Positions 19,227 to 30,896 are shown, counted from the stretch's first letter. The stretch: DNA of 64,000 bases from Bacillota bacterium (GCA_030705955.1 JAUZPL010000006.1:1-64000); one strand, 5' to 3'. The notes: a model not told the origin generated them from the letters alone. Numbers and translations are program-made.

Positions 19227-19829
19227 TTATTGCGCCTGTTGTTCAGCTGTTGAAGTAATAGCAGTCATGATTCCTACACAGAAAATAGTAAGGAAAGAAT
19301 ATAGAAACTTCTCCCATCCAATTACTTTTATTCCTCCTAAAATAACTAAAGCATCAATGATAAAAATAATGATTCCAATATTTAAAGTGGTTAATTTAGT
19401 TAAGAGTTGTGCTAGTAAGTCTGTCCCACCCGTGCTAGTTTCATATCTAAGCATCAGGCCGACCCCAACTCCTACAATTAATCCGCCCATAATTGTGCTT
19501 GGAAGAATGCTGAGGTGAATTTTTCCATCCATAAAGGAAAAAAGGTCAATACAAAAGGACGACACAATAAGTCCATGGATACTATAGTAGAAGTATCGTC
19601 TTTCGAATATCCATGCTAATGCGTAAAGCGGTATACTTATCAGAAGAATACTAATCCCTGTTGGCCATCCATAGAAATAATGAACAATTAACCCTATTCC
19701 AATTACACCGCCATCAAGTAAGTGATATGGAACTAAAAAGGCATTTACCCCAAGGCCTAATAATGTACTTCCTGCAAAGATTGCTACTACTTTTTCCCAC
19801 ATTTGACTACCTCCAAACAAGTCCCACAT
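19227..19829 (-). CDS. YitT family membrane protein
   Basis: GVNAFLVPYHLLDGGVIGIGLIVHY; STGGTDLLAQLL. Confidence 0.85.
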   Translation of the reverse strand: MWDLFGGSQMWEKVVAIFAGSTLLGLGVNAFLVPYHLLDGGVIGIGLIVHYFYGWPTGISILLISIPLYALAWIFERRYFYYSIHGLIVSSFCIDLFSFMDGKIHLSILPSTIMGGLIVGVGVGLMLRYETSTGGTDLLAQLLTKLTTLNIGIIIFIIDALVILGGIKVIGWEKFLYSFLTIFCVGIMTAITSTAEQQAQ

Positions 19830-19981
19830 TATAAAAAGTATGAGATGGGAAATTTTTTAGAAGTAAAAAAAAGCTACTGACATTGTCAGAAGCGAACAAA
19901 TTAATGTTGTAAAAAGGTTAATTGGTAAAAATGGAGAACTGTAAATATATAAGGAAGTGCTATCTCATTATTATCTCCCCT

Positions 19982-20434
19982 TTAAATAGAGGAGGATATT
20001 TGTGAAAAAATTTGGGCATGTCGTTCTTCATCATCAGCAGCCATTTGGAACCTTTCCTTTAATTGCTGATCTGCAATTTGTGCTGCTAAATTGCGATAAA
20101 ATGGCACCGTTTCTTGTTCATCTTTAATAGATTCCCGAACGCCTCTTTTAAATGAGCTTGGTAATGCCACCCCTAATTCAATTGGGGGATATTTCCCTGA
20201 CATATCCACATATCCTTTTGAAAACCAGTGAAAATGTTTGATTTCATCCTGGCGAATTGCAAGTATTGTTTGGCGGTATTGTTTATTTGGAGCTAACTCA
20301 GCGAGCCTTGTATAGTATTGGATTGCTTGAAATTCATCATTAACAGCTTTGGATATATCTTTTAATAGCTTTTTCTGCTGCTGCCGATAATCGTCAAAGC
20401 CCCCTTGATTATAAAAATAAGGCAAATAATACAT
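19982..20434 (-). CDS. ferritin-like domain protein
   Basis: NDEFQAIQYYTRLAELAP...DEIKHFHWFSKGY...DEERHAQIFSQI. Confidence 0.8.
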   Translation of the reverse strand: MYYLPYFYNQGGFDDYRQQQKKLLKDISKAVNDEFQAIQYYTRLAELAPNKQYRQTILAIRQDEIKHFHWFSKGYVDMSGKYPPIELGVALPSSFKRGVRESIKDEQETVPFYRNLAAQIADQQLKERFQMAADDEERHAQIFSQISSSI

Positions 20435-20638
20435 TCTATTCCCTCCTCCATCATATCAGTGCATTGTATGCATGATAGAAGTCTGTGGTCCGCCTATTTT
20501 CTATAATTCTGTTGGGAAGCTTTAATGTGAATCTGATAGACTATGCTCAGGGAGTGTGGAGAGATAGGATATGTGTGATTATAAACGGTGATGGGAAATA
20601 ATAGAAAAAAAGGATGACCACAATTGGTCATCCTTTTA

Positions 20639-21640
20639 CTATTTAATAAACAAACTAAAAATGAAATAGAATACGGAGGCGAGTAACGCCGAAATTGGAA
20701 GAGTTATAACCCATGTAACCAGCATTCGTTGAGCTGTACCCCATTTTACCCCTTTTAAGCGATGTGAGGATCCAACCCCTAAAATACCTGAAGAAATAAC
20801 GTGTGTAGTACTTACAGGTAAGTGAACAAATGTGGCTCCAAAAATAACAAATGCACCAGTTAAGTCAGCGGCAACACCGTTAACAGGACGAATCTTCATA
20901 ATCTTACCGCCAACGGTTTTAATAATCTTCCAGCCACCAACGGATGTTCCAATACCCATTGAAATCGCACAAGCAAGTTGAACCCAGAAGGGGATACTAG
21001 TTGTGGTAAGATAGCCATTTGCAATAAGAGCCATTGTAATAATACCCATTGATTTTTGTGAATCATTTGTACCGTGTGAATAGGACTGTAGGGCGGCAGT
21101 TGCAATTTGGATATAACGGAAAGTCCGATTTGTTTTTGTTAAATTTAAGTTTTTAAAGCTGACTTTAAAAATACTGTACATAATATAACCGATAATAAAA
21201 GCAAGGAAAGGAGATACAATAAGTCCTTCAAGAATTTTTAAGAACCCCGCATATTTCAAGGCTGAAAAACCCGCTGCAGCAATTGCTGCTCCCGCAACAG
21301 AACCAATGATAGCATGGGAAGAACTACTCGGAATTCCAAAATACCAAGTAATTAAATTCCAAACGATTGCAGAGATCAAGGCAGCTATAATGACAATATG
21401 TCCATTGTGCATATGGTATGGGTCAATAATATCTGAAGTAATGGTTTTTGCAACACCAGTAAAGGTTAAAGCTCCTAAAAGATTCATAACAGCAGCTAAA
21501 ATAATTGCGTGCCGTGGCTTTAGAGCCTTCGTTGAAACAGAGGTAGCAATTGCATTTGCCGTATCATGGAAGCCATTAATAAAGTCAAAAACAAGCGCAC
21601 CTATAACAATGACAATCGTTATAATAAATAGACCACTCAT
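20639..21640 (-). CDS. PiT-family inorganic phosphate transporter
   Basis: FDFINGFHDTANAIATSVSTKAL; SHGTNDSQKSMGIITMAL. Confidence 0.95.
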   Translation of the reverse strand: MSGLFIITIVIVIGALVFDFINGFHDTANAIATSVSTKALKPRHAIILAAVMNLLGALTFTGVAKTITSDIIDPYHMHNGHIVIIAALISAIVWNLITWYFGIPSSSSHAIIGSVAGAAIAAAGFSALKYAGFLKILEGLIVSPFLAFIIGYIMYSIFKVSFKNLNLTKTNRTFRYIQIATAALQSYSHGTNDSQKSMGIITMALIANGYLTTTSIPFWVQLACAISMGIGTSVGGWKIIKTVGGKIMKIRPVNGVAADLTGAFVIFGATFVHLPVSTTHVISSGILGVGSSHRLKGVKWGTAQRMLVTWVITLPISALLASVFYFIFSLFIK

Positions 21641-21651
21641 ATTAGGACTCC

Positions 21652-22269
21652 TTACGCATTCTTCATGATAATTGTTTCAAGTGTATTCGCAACAGTTTGG
21701 CAGCTATCTGCAATGTCTTCAAGTGTTTCATAAATTTCTTTAAATTGAATAATGCGAATTGGATCTTTTTCGACAGTAAATAGGTGCTTAATGGATTGTC
21801 TTAAAATATTATCGCATTTGGATTCATAATCCTTAATTTTAATAGAATGTTCTCTAATTTGAAGAAGTTTTTTATTTGATAACAATTCAATAGCCTTCTC
21901 AATTTCATAAATACTTCCTTGAATCGCACTAACGAAGCTAAGCATGAATTCATCCGCTTGTGTCATGGAGTACATCTCAAATAATGCTGCACAGCCCTCA
22001 AGTCCATCTAATACATCATCCATACTCATAGCTAAATGTAATATATCTTCACGTTCGATTGGTGTAATAAACGCATCATTTAATTCTTTAATCACTTCAT
22101 GAACAAAAGAATCACCTTTTGATTCATATTCCTTCATTCTTTCAGAGAAAATTTTCAAATCACTTACATTCTTTATTTTATATTCTGTAAAGAAATTGGC
22201 ACTTTCCTTCATATTTATTGCAATGTTTAAAAGCAACGATGAAAACTTATCATTTTTTTTGAATGCCAT
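21652..22269 (-). CDS. DUF47 (PhoU-like) protein paired with PiT transporter
   Basis: ESKGDSFVHEVIKELNDAFITPIEREDILHLAMSMDDVLDGLEG. Confidence 0.93.
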   Translation of the reverse strand: MAFKKNDKFSSLLLNIAINMKESANFFTEYKIKNVSDLKIFSERMKEYESKGDSFVHEVIKELNDAFITPIEREDILHLAMSMDDVLDGLEGCAALFEMYSMTQADEFMLSFVSAIQGSIYEIEKAIELLSNKKLLQIREHSIKIKDYESKCDNILRQSIKHLFTVEKDPIRIIQFKEIYETLEDIADSCQTVANTLETIIMKNA

Positions 22270-22505
22270 ATGTATTCCCCCTATAGATTTTTAACTGTTT
22301 TATTATTTCACTGGAATCTATTTTATATGAAAATTGTCGAATAAAAGTAAATGTAAGTGAAAATTTACAAAAACTTAACATTAGAAAATTCAGAATAAAT
22401 AAAGAAGTTTGTTTTGTTGACCGTATAAACTATTCGTTTTATAATTATCTCGAATTAAGGATATTTTGTTTAATGTAAAGTATAGGGAATGATATTTTTA
22501 GTGAG

Positions 22506-23213
22506 GTGATTCTGGTGTTTGAAATTTATAAAGCAGATGAGCGATATACTGCGAATCATGGCTGGTTAATCAGCAACTTTAGCTTTTCTTTTGCAGAGTA
22601 TTTTGATCCAAATAACTTACAATTTGGCCCAATGAGGGTTTTAAATGATGATATTGTGAAACCGTTAAGAGGATTTGGGGCACATCCACATAAGGAAATG
22701 GAAATCGTTTCGATTGTTTTAAAAGGAAAGTTAAAGCACGAGGATAGTACTGGTGAAAGTGCAATTACTTCATTTGGCGGTATTCAAAGAATGTCTGCCG
22801 GGACAGGGGTTATTCACTCTGAGGTAAATCCCTCCTCTGTTGAGGATGTTAATTTTTTACAATTATGGTTCCTGCCTGAGGAGCAAGGCCTTACGCCTTC
22901 TTACGAGAAAACGGAATTTGACCTTGCCAAATTAAAAAATGACCTTTTGCCTGTAGTTTCTAAACGAAAAGGAGATCAGATTGCCTATATTCATCAAGAT
23001 TTAACGATTTATTTATCTGATTTAGATAAGGGAAATGACATTCTATTTAAACAAGAAGCAGGCAGAAGGATTTTTCTTTTTGTTATAGAGGGAGAAATCA
23101 TTGTAAACGGTAATTTATTGAAGAAACGGGATTCAGCAAGAATCATACAAACACCAAATTTAGAAATGAAGGCAACCAATGATTCGAGATTTATGCTTAT
23201 AGATTTACCTTAA
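22506..23213 (+). CDS. pirin family protein
   Basis: FGAHPHKEMEIVSIVLKGKLKHEDSTG; GGIQRMSAGTGVIHSEVNPS. Confidence 0.92.
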   Translation: MILVFEIYKADERYTANHGWLISNFSFSFAEYFDPNNLQFGPMRVLNDDIVKPLRGFGAHPHKEMEIVSIVLKGKLKHEDSTGESAITSFGGIQRMSAGTGVIHSEVNPSSVEDVNFLQLWFLPEEQGLTPSYEKTEFDLAKLKNDLLPVVSKRKGDQIAYIHQDLTIYLSDLDKGNDILFKQEAGRRIFLFVIEGEIIVNGNLLKKRDSARIIQTPNLEMKATNDSRFMLIDLP

Positions 23214-23230
23214 AAAATTTTAAAGCCTTA

Positions 23231-23266
23231 AAAGCCGACCTCGAATATGATATAGGTCGGCTTTTT
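23231..23266 (+). terminator. intrinsic terminator
   Basis: AAAGCCGACC...GGTCGGCTTTTT. Confidence 0.8.
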
Positions 23267-23391
23267 CGTTAATTTATGTTTAATTAAAGCAAAAAGGGGC
23301 AATTTAAGTATACAAGCATTCTACCTATTGCTTGTGGTACACAAGTTTAAACAATGAAATAATAATAAAAGTGCTTAAAGGAGAGTGTAAA

Positions 23392-23652
23392 ATGGGTTTT
23401 CTTTGGTCACTAATAGTTGGAGGCATCATTGGATGGATTGCTGGATTAATTGCTGGCAAGGATATCCCTGGTGGTGTAATTGGAAATATAATCGCTGGCT
23501 TTGTGGGAGCATGGTTAGGTACGCTTATATTAGGTAACTGGGGCCCTCATGTTGCTAATTTTGCGATTATACCGGCCGTTATTGGTGCGGTTGTGCTTGT
23601 TTTCATTCTAAGCATTATCCTAAGATCGTTTAGAAGAGCTGACCGATCATAA
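23392..23652 (+). CDS. GlsB/YeaQ/YmgE family stress membrane protein
   Basis: MGFLWSLIVGGIIGWIAGLIAGKDIPGGVIGNIIAGFVGAWLG; start after AAAGGAGAG. Confidence 0.9.
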   Translation: MGFLWSLIVGGIIGWIAGLIAGKDIPGGVIGNIIAGFVGAWLGTLILGNWGPHVANFAIIPAVIGAVVLVFILSIILRSFRRADRS

Positions 23653-23689
23653 TAATATAAAGCCTCCCCTTATAGGGAGGCTTTATATT
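23653..23689. terminator. bidirectional terminator
   Basis: AATATAAAGCCTCCCCTTATAGGGAGGCTTTATATT. Confidence 0.8.
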
Positions 23690-24597
23690 GAATCCATGTT
23701 AATCTCTTTAAAAATGGGTGGAATATCCAAGAAAGGTGCAAAGCATACTATCTGTTCCTCTGTTATTGGATGAATAAATTCGAGCTTTGCTGCATGTAAC
23801 GCCTGACGTGGGAAAATGGGCTGACCCCCGTATACGATATCACCTGCAAGGGGATGTCCAATATAAGACATATGAACTCTAATTTGATGGGTTCTACCAG
23901 TTTCAAGCCAACATTTTACATATGATAAACCTTTTTCTTTATCTTCTTTTACTAATTGGTAATGCGTCACAGCCTCTTGTCCTGAGGGAGACACTCTCCT
24001 TCTAGTTGAATGATGCCGGTCACGACCGATTGGTGCGTTAATGATTCCCTTTTTTGAAGGAAGTTTTCCATGAACTAGCGCAATATATGTTCTTTTGATA
24101 TTCCTATTTTCCATTGCCTGATCTAGTAGTGCTCCAGCTAAAGAATGCTTGGCAAAAAGGATAGCCCCTGATGTATCCCGGTCTAATCGATGTATATGCC
24201 GAATGCTTCCCATTTCTCCACTTTGTTGCAAATGGAAAACAGCGGCATTTAGAAGTGTATCCGTTTCTAAATGATTAGGGTGTGTATTCATAAAAGGGGG
24301 TTTGTTAAACACAATTAAATGGTCATCCTCATAAAGGGTGGGAACATTGAGATAGGATGGCGGTATATCACTGTTTTTTTCATTAAATAAATTTAATTGT
24401 ATTTTCTTCCCTGGCTCGAGAGTGGTGTGCCAATTGACATCTCCATTCACAAGTACCTTTTTCTCTGTTCGAAATTCGTGTGTCAGTTTTTTGGGGGCAC
24501 ACCATACCTTTTTAAAAAGATCCTCTATTGTTAAGCCTCGCCATTTTTGGGGGACAATAATTTCTAACCACTTACCCTTTCGTTCTGTTTTCAGCAT
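23683..24597 (-). CDS. RluA family pseudouridine synthase
   Basis: HRLDRDTSGAILFAK; GRTHQIRVHMSYIGHPLAGD. Confidence 0.95.
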   Translation of the reverse strand: MLKTERKGKWLEIIVPQKWRGLTIEDLFKKVWCAPKKLTHEFRTEKKVLVNGDVNWHTTLEPGKKIQLNLFNEKNSDIPPSYLNVPTLYEDDHLIVFNKPPFMNTHPNHLETDTLLNAAVFHLQQSGEMGSIRHIHRLDRDTSGAILFAKHSLAGALLDQAMENRNIKRTYIALVHGKLPSKKGIINAPIGRDRHHSTRRRVSPSGQEAVTHYQLVKEDKEKGLSYVKCWLETGRTHQIRVHMSYIGHPLAGDIVYGGQPIFPRQALHAAKLEFIHPITEEQIVCFAPFLDIPPIFKEINMDSI

Positions 24598-24711
24598 TTT
24601 TTCCTCCTATCTAAGACATGTAATGATGGTCACAATTACCACCGATTTTATTTCTTCTACTATGATATTCTTATATTAACTATATAAAGAGATAGAAAAG
24701 GTGGGTTCCTC

Positions 24712-25110
24712 GTGAAAATTGTTTTTGCCTCTACTCCAGGTCAAACGGAACATATAGCCGAACTTGTGAGGCATCTCTATTCCAATGTTTTTCCAATGTA
24801 TTTTGCCGATGATGATATAAAAGAGTTTGAGCAATTAAAGGTGTTAGAAACTTCTTCTCAATACTTTAATGATATTAATACGTTACAGGATGCTTTTCAA
24901 GTGATGACATGTTTGCAAACCATTATATCCATCCTGGAATGTGGAGTTTTATACGAAAATTACATTAAATTATTTAATATAAATGCTGAAATTATACAAA
25001 AATCTGGATTATTTTTTCCATTTGAATTTGAACAATTTCTGGAATCTAAGACTTTAAAAAAATGTATTTTTAGTACGTATACAAAAGCTGCAAATGAGCT
25101 ACTTATCTAA
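24712..25110 (+). CDS. YhcU-like (DUF5365) protein
   Basis: MKIVFASTPGQTEHIAELVRHLYSNVFPMYFADDDIKEFEQLKVL; synteny with RluA and phosphoglucomutase genes. Confidence 0.65.
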   Translation: MKIVFASTPGQTEHIAELVRHLYSNVFPMYFADDDIKEFEQLKVLETSSQYFNDINTLQDAFQVMTCLQTIISILECGVLYENYIKLFNINAEIIQKSGLFFPFEFEQFLESKTLKKCIFSTYTKAANELLI

Positions 25111-25285
25111 CACCTATTTGGTGTTTTTTTTTTGACCTGACTATTGTACTTTTTTTAAATCTAAATATAAAATAAAGATGGCTTTGAACTATTATTAGCA
25201 AAAAATGTCGTAAGAAACATGGCTTTTTTTAAAGGAGTATCAAGTAAAAGATACGAAATTATAAAGAATAATAGGAGGAGATTAA

Positions 25286-27028
25286 ATGGACTGGAAGATA
25301 AAGGCCGATAGGTGGATCCAATTTGAAAACCTTGATGGTGAGTTAAGGTTGCAGCTTGGAAAAATGATAAATAATGAAAAGGAACTTGAAGAAGTTTTCT
25401 ATAAAAACTTAGAATTTGGAACAGGTGGCATGAGAGGGGAAATCGGTGTGGGCACAAACCGAATGAACCTTTATACAGTAAGAAAAGCTTCAGCTGGTTT
25501 GGCTGCATACATAGAAGATAATGGGCTAGAAGCCAAAAAACGTGGTGTGGTTATTGCATATGATTCTCGTCATAAATCACCTGAATTTGCAATGGAGGCT
25601 GCTAAAACTCTTGCTACACGGGGAATACAAACCTACGTATTTGACGAATTGCGGCCAACTCCTGAATTATCGTTCGCGGTAAGGTATTTAAATGCTTATG
25701 CTGGGATTGTTATTACCGCAAGCCACAATCCACCAGAATATAATGGATATAAAGTATACGGATTTGATGGGGGACAACTTCCACCTGATGGTGCCGATCA
25801 AGTTATTGAAAAAGTAAATGAAATTGAAAATGAGCTTTTAATTCATGTAGAAAGTGAAGAAAAATTAAAGGCGTCAGGTTTGATTGTTACAATTGGTCCT
25901 GAAATGGATCAAGCCTATATTGAAAAGCTAAGAACTATTTCAGAAAACCATGACATTGCTTTACAATCTGATATAAAAATTGTCTACACTCCTTTACATG
26001 GAACAGGAAATAAACCTGTAAGGACTGCACTTACCGCACTTGGGTATAAAAATGTTCATGTAGTAAATGAACAGGAGCTGCCAGATCCGGAGTTTTCAAC
26101 AGTAAAGAGTCCAAACCCTGAAGAACATGCAGCATTTGAATTGGCTATTCGTGACGGAAAACAAATTGGCGCTGATATATTAATTGGCACAGATCCGGAT
26201 GCTGACCGCTTGGGAATTGCCGTGTTAAATCCAGAAGGGGAATACGTGGTTCTTACAGGTAATCAAACTGGGGCGCTGTTACTTGACTATTTACTAACAC
26301 AAAAGAAAGCAAAAGGCACCATTCCACAAAACGGTGTCATTCTAAAAACGATTGTTACATCGGAAATTGGAAGGACCATTGCCTCATCATATGGGATACC
26401 TACAATGGATGTCTTGACAGGCTTCAAATTTATTGCGGAAAAAATTAATGAATATAAATATACCGGTGAATACTCTTTCTTATTCGGTTATGAAGAAAGC
26501 TATGGTTACTTAATTGGTGACTTTGTACGGGATAAAGATGCCGTTCAAGCAGCAATTTTAGCAGTGGAGGTTTGCGCATATTATAAAAATCAAGGGCTTT
26601 CTTTGTATGAAGGCTTAATGCAAGTGTTTGAAAAATATGGCTATTATCTTGAAGGATTACGTTCTTTAACGCTAAAAGGAAAAGATGGGGCTGAAAAGAT
26701 TCAGCAAATTTTAGCTTCCTTCCGTTCAAATGGTTTGGAAAGCCTTGGTGATTTTAATGTACAGTATAGTGAAGATTATTTAACAAGCATTCGTATTACG
26801 AAGGATGGAGATGAAAAAATTAATCTTCCTAAATCAAATGTGCTGAAATATGGCTTTGAAGATGGTTCTTGGATATGCTTAAGACCCTCGGGTACAGAGC
26901 CAAAGGTAAAATTTTATTTTGGAGTTAATAGCCAAAATTTTGAGGAAAGTAAGAAAAAGCTCCAAGAGATTGAAAATCAGTTTATGGATCTTGTGAATCA
27001 AAAAATAAATATGGCTTCAAACAACTAA
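25286..27028 (+). CDS. pgcA: phospho-sugar mutase (phosphoglucomutase/phosphomannomutase)
   Basis: [64 protein letters not shown]. Confidence 0.95.
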   Translation: MDWKIKADRWIQFENLDGELRLQLGKMINNEKELEEVFYKNLEFGTGGMRGEIGVGTNRMNLYTVRKASAGLAAYIEDNGLEAKKRGVVIAYDSRHKSPEFAMEAAKTLATRGIQTYVFDELRPTPELSFAVRYLNAYAGIVITASHNPPEYNGYKVYGFDGGQLPPDGADQVIEKVNEIENELLIHVESEEKLKASGLIVTIGPEMDQAYIEKLRTISENHDIALQSDIKIVYTPLHGTGNKPVRTALTALGYKNVHVVNEQELPDPEFSTVKSPNPEEHAAFELAIRDGKQIGADILIGTDPDADRLGIAVLNPEGEYVVLTGNQTGALLLDYLLTQKKAKGTIPQNGVILKTIVTSEIGRTIASSYGIPTMDVLTGFKFIAEKINEYKYTGEYSFLFGYEESYGYLIGDFVRDKDAVQAAILAVEVCAYYKNQGLSLYEGLMQVFEKYGYYLEGLRSLTLKGKDGAEKIQQILASFRSNGLESLGDFNVQYSEDYLTSIRITKDGDEKINLPKSNVLKYGFEDGSWICLRPSGTEPKVKFYFGVNSQNFEESKKKLQEIENQFMDLVNQKINMASNN

Positions 27029-27035
27029 ACATAAT

Positions 27036-27075
27036 AAAAACACGGTCCCTTTTATTTGGGAGCCGTGTTTTTTGT
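27036..27075 (+). terminator. intrinsic terminator
   Basis: AAAACACGGTCCC...GGGAGCCGTGTTTTTTG. Confidence 0.75.
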
Positions 27076-27140
27076 TTGGTGGAATTCTATAGCCCGGTTG
27101 TTAAATACTTCTTAAAAATAAAACGTATCCCTTTATTGTT

Positions 27141-27395
27141 TCAGGAAAAACTATACATCGTTATCTCGTTTACATCTGACTCCAGCGTTTCATTTGCATG
27201 ATCAATGTAACGCAGAAGTGAATATAAATTTTTTTCTATTACAGTGTAGTCATGTTCGAAGTTGTATGCATGCAGGAAATGCTCAATCTTTTTAGACAAA
27301 AAGTGGTCTTCCGTACGAACCATTAATATTAATAAGTTATCCCATTCGGATCGATGCGTATAGTAAAGGGCTCGATCATAATCCATTTTATTCAT
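27141..27395 (-). CDS. YhdB-like protein
   Basis: MNKMDYDRALYYTHRSEWDNLLILMVRTEDHFLSKKIEHFLHAYNF; conserved neighbourhood with spoVR. Confidence 0.7.
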   Translation of the reverse strand: MNKMDYDRALYYTHRSEWDNLLILMVRTEDHFLSKKIEHFLHAYNFEHDYTVIEKNLYSLLRYIDHANETLESDVNEITMYSFS

Positions 27396-27519
27396 TTTGT
27401 TTTCTCCTCCTTGATAGGAGTTGAAATTAGTTTATGTCTTTCTGTTAAGAACTTTCGCAGAAAATCTTGGACTACCTTATATGACGCGTTTTGCAAGTAT
27501 TACCTGAATAAATGGACTG

Positions 27520-28521
27520 TTGGAAGGGAATGGTGAAATGTTCAAAGTCATTTTTTTAAATTTTCTCTTAGTTGTCTTTTTCAACGAAAGCACGATTCAT
27601 GCTGAAATGATTGAAACAAATACAAACCAACCATATACATATGAAATGTTAGAGAATGACTTACTTACTCTTAAAGCAAAATATAAAGACAACATTGAAT
27701 TGAGGACAATTGGCACCACCTATTTTGGCAGAAACATTTCTGCAATAAAGGTGGGAGAAGGAAAGGCATGTGTATTATTTGTAGGTTCCCATCATGCACG
27801 TGAATGGATGACAAGCATGATTTTAATAAATATGGCAGAAAAATATGCAAGTGGGTTCTCAAATAAGACAACTCATATACCCCAAGATATTTCAATATGG
27901 TTTGTCCCGATGTTAAATCCAGATGGAGTCACCATTCAACAAAATCAGATTCATTTATTTCCACCAGAGTACCAAAATTACTTACTATTTCTGAATGAAG
28001 GCTGGGATAACTATATTAGATGGAAAGCAAATGGAAAAGGAATTGATTTAAATCGACAATATCCTGCTGGCTGGAAAGCACTTGAAAAAAAAGACTATTC
28101 CCCTTCTTATCAGTATTTTAAAGGTAAAAAACCATTAGAAGCAGAAGAAGTCATAGCATTAACAAAATTTGTTAAAGAAATTAACCCTTTAATAGCTGTT
28201 TCATACCATTCAGCAGGTAGAGAGATTTTCTGGAAATATAAAAATGGAGAAAATGTTAAGCGTGACAGGGGAATAGCCAAAAAAGTTGCAAAGCAAACTG
28301 GTTATAAGTTAGGAAAGCCTCCAAAAGAAGCAGTAGGTGGAGGATTTACAGATTGGTTTATTACCACTTACCATAGACCTGCACTAACCATTGAAATTAG
28401 TTATCTTGTCGGTGACAGGCATCCGCCATTAAAGGTATTTAAAGAGGAATGGAAAAGAAATGAAAATGTTGGGTTGTTAATTGCAAGGGAAGCATTGAAA
28501 CTACAAAGTAGAGATAGATAA
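27520..28521 (+). CDS. secreted M14 family zinc carboxypeptidase
   Basis: VGSHHAREWMTSM; FVPMLNPDGV; GIDLNRQYPAGW; SYHSAGREIFW; ALTIEIS. Confidence 0.92.
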   Translation: MEGNGEMFKVIFLNFLLVVFFNESTIHAEMIETNTNQPYTYEMLENDLLTLKAKYKDNIELRTIGTTYFGRNISAIKVGEGKACVLFVGSHHAREWMTSMILINMAEKYASGFSNKTTHIPQDISIWFVPMLNPDGVTIQQNQIHLFPPEYQNYLLFLNEGWDNYIRWKANGKGIDLNRQYPAGWKALEKKDYSPSYQYFKGKKPLEAEEVIALTKFVKEINPLIAVSYHSAGREIFWKYKNGENVKRDRGIAKKVAKQTGYKLGKPPKEAVGGGFTDWFITTYHRPALTIEISYLVGDRHPPLKVFKEEWKRNENVGLLIAREALKLQSRDR

Positions 28522-28616
28522 AAAAGGAATTATTATAATTATCTGATGTTGTTTTCATTCTCATTTCATCATTCCAGCTTAAACCTCATACATTGTGGTA
28601 AGAGGAAAAAGGGGGA

Positions 28617-30035
28617 ATGGCTGTGAATATTGAAGGACACAAAGACCTCGAAAAGGCAATTAGTGAAATAACGGAAATTGCAACAGGCTTTGGTTTAGAT
28701 TTCTATCCGATGCGATATGAAATTTGCCCTGCAGATATTATTTATACGTTTGGCGCCTATGGAATGCCAACCCGTTTTTCACATTGGAGCTTTGGAAAGC
28801 AATTTTTCAAAATGAAGCTCCAATATGACTTTGGATTAAGCAAGATATACGAATTGGTAATCAACGCTAATCCGTGCTATGCGTTTCTACTTGATTCAAA
28901 TTCACTGATTCAAAATAAGCTCATTGTTGCCCATGTACTTGCCCATTGTGACTTCTTTAAAAACAATGTTCGTTTTCAAAACACAAAGCGTGACATGGTA
29001 GAAAGTATGGCCGCCACAGCAGACCGAATTCGACAGTATGAAATTCAATATGGAAAAGCAGAGGTTGAAAAGTTTTTAGATGCCGTATTGGCGATTGATG
29101 AACATATCGATCCGTCGTTAATGAGGCCCAAGCTAGCCTGGTCAATGGATGATTTGGAGGAAGAAGAGGAGGATCGTCCAGCCTCAACTCCTTATGATGA
29201 CCTATGGAATCTTGAGAAAAAAACTGACGATCAATCGAAAAAGAAAATGAAAAGGAAGTTTCCTCCAAAACCCGAAAAGGACTTGTTGTTATTTCTGGAG
29301 ACCTATAGTAGGGAACTCGATGATTGGCAGCGAGATATTTTGACCATGATGCGAGAAGAGATGCTTTATTTCTGGCCACAGCTGGAAACTAAAATCATGA
29401 ATGAAGGCTGGGCATCTTATTGGCATCAACGCATTCTACGTGAGCTGGAACTCACAAGCGGCGAAGCCATTGAATTCGCCAAATTAAATGCGGGTGTTGT
29501 GATTCCATCCAAAACAAGCATTAACCCTTATTATTTAGGAATCAAAATGTATGAGGATATCGAGGAACGATACAACAATCCAACTGAAGAAATGAAACGA
29601 AGGGGAGTGAAACCAGGCTCAGGACGAGAAAAGATTTTTGAGGTCAGGGAAATTGAGTCGGATATATCATTTCTTCGAAATTATTTAAATAAGGATCTTG
29701 TGATGAGGGAGGATATGTATCTATTCCAAAAACAAGGCCGAGATTACAAAATTGTGGATAAAGAATGGGAGAAAATCCGCGATCAGCTCGTAAATTCCAG
29801 GGTGAATGGTGGATTCCCATATATTACGGTGAATGATGGAGACTATTTAAAAAATGGGGAGCTTTACTTGAAACATTGGTATGAGGGTATTGAACTGGAT
29901 TTGAAGTATCTAGAAAAGGTCATCCCATATATACACCAGCTTTGGGGGAGAACCGTTCATATGGAGACGATCATTGAAGACCGCCCCATGTTGTTTACGT
30001 ATGATGGGAAAGTGGTTCATCGGAAATATTTATAA
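28617..30035 (+). CDS. spoVR: SpoVR family stage V sporulation protein
   Basis: [40 protein letters not shown]. Confidence 0.95.
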   Translation: MAVNIEGHKDLEKAISEITEIATGFGLDFYPMRYEICPADIIYTFGAYGMPTRFSHWSFGKQFFKMKLQYDFGLSKIYELVINANPCYAFLLDSNSLIQNKLIVAHVLAHCDFFKNNVRFQNTKRDMVESMAATADRIRQYEIQYGKAEVEKFLDAVLAIDEHIDPSLMRPKLAWSMDDLEEEEEDRPASTPYDDLWNLEKKTDDQSKKKMKRKFPPKPEKDLLLFLETYSRELDDWQRDILTMMREEMLYFWPQLETKIMNEGWASYWHQRILRELELTSGEAIEFAKLNAGVVIPSKTSINPYYLGIKMYEDIEERYNNPTEEMKRRGVKPGSGREKIFEVREIESDISFLRNYLNKDLVMREDMYLFQKQGRDYKIVDKEWEKIRDQLVNSRVNGGFPYITVNDGDYLKNGELYLKHWYEGIELDLKYLEKVIPYIHQLWGRTVHMETIIEDRPMLFTYDGKVVHRKYL

Positions 30036-30099
30036 ATATAAAGGAAGTGAAATTTTTGATTTTCACTTCCTTTTTTGTTTGTTGTGTAAACTTTACATA

Positions 30100-30115
30100 A
30101 TACACATGGGGGTAT
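30100..30115. promoter_or_regulatory. candidate CstR/CsoR operator upstream of the regulator
   Basis: ATACACATGGGGGTAT. Confidence 0.6.
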
Positions 30116-30196
30116 AAAATAAACTTGTATACTTAATTTAAGAGGTCAATTATGGTTTTTATATCATCTTGTGTACAAAAGGTAGGGGGAAAGAAA

Positions 30197-30457
30197 TTGG
30201 AATATAATAAGCAGACAAAAAACCGTTTGAAGAGAATAGAAGGACAAGTAAGGGGCGTTTTGAAAATGATGGAGGAACGTCAGGAGTGTGAAAAAATCGT
30301 TATTCAATTGTCTGCGGTAGCCTCAGCAATTCATCATACTGTGGGTGTTATCGTGAGCGAAAACCTAAAAAATTGTCTGATGGAACAAATCACCAATGGG
30401 GACAATACTGAAGATTTAGTCAAAGATGCCGTAAAACTATTAGTTAAAAGTAGATAA
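30197..30457 (+). CDS. cstR: CsoR/FrmR-family repressor, CstR-like (persulfide sensor)
   Basis: MEYNKQTKNRLKRIEGQVRGVLKMMEERQECEKIVIQLSA...SENLKNCL: two Cys, with Asn instead of the CsoR His before the second Cys; TTG start after AGGGGGA; track ORF starts at 30152. Confidence 0.85.
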   Translation: MEYNKQTKNRLKRIEGQVRGVLKMMEERQECEKIVIQLSAVASAIHHTVGVIVSENLKNCLMEQITNGDNTEDLVKDAVKLLVKSR

Positions 30458-30490
30458 AAACAGTTGACATCTATTTTTTTATCCATTAAT

Positions 30491-30506
30491 ATACCCCTAT
30501 GGGTAT
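30491..30506. promoter_or_regulatory. candidate CstR operator upstream of rhodanese/persulfide operon
   Basis: ATACCC-CTAT-GGGTAT perfect half-site palindrome. Confidence 0.75.
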
Positions 30507-30527
30507 AAAATAAAAGGAGATGAAATA

Positions 30528-30884
30528 ATGAGTACCAATATTATTATTATCATTATTTTACTTGGATTGTTAATTTGGAGATTACGTCCTGTAAAAGGTA
30601 TTCGAAATATAACCACAGCTGAGTTAAAAAATGAACTTGGCGATAACAATAAGCAATTTATTGATGTTCGAACACCTGGAGAATTTAAAGGTCGTTCAAT
30701 TAAAGAATTTAAAAATATTCCTCTTGATCAATTAACAAATAAAGTATCTTCTTTGTCGAAGGAAAAAGAAGTAGTTGTCATTTGTCAAAGTGGAATGCGT
30801 AGCGCAAGAGCAGCAAAGATTCTTAAAAAACTAGGTTTTCAAAAAATCACAAACGTCAAGGGCGGTATGAGTGCTTGGCAATAG
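30528..30884 (+). CDS. membrane-anchored rhodanese
   Basis: N-terminal TM; FIDVRTPGEFKG; VVICQSGMRSARAAKIL. Confidence 0.93.
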   Translation: MSTNIIIIIILLGLLIWRLRPVKGIRNITTAELKNELGDNNKQFIDVRTPGEFKGRSIKEFKNIPLDQLTNKVSSLSKEKEVVVICQSGMRSARAAKILKKLGFQKITNVKGGMSAWQ

Positions 30885-30896
30885 GAGGAGATAAAG

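Noticed and set aside
27141-27400. TGA at the end of the YhdB-like gene as a Sec codon
   Set aside because: The read-through peptide is short and low complexity, and the protein already has its expected length.
28957-29379. 140-aa antisense ORF
   Set aside because: Complement of spoVR; no independent coding evidence.
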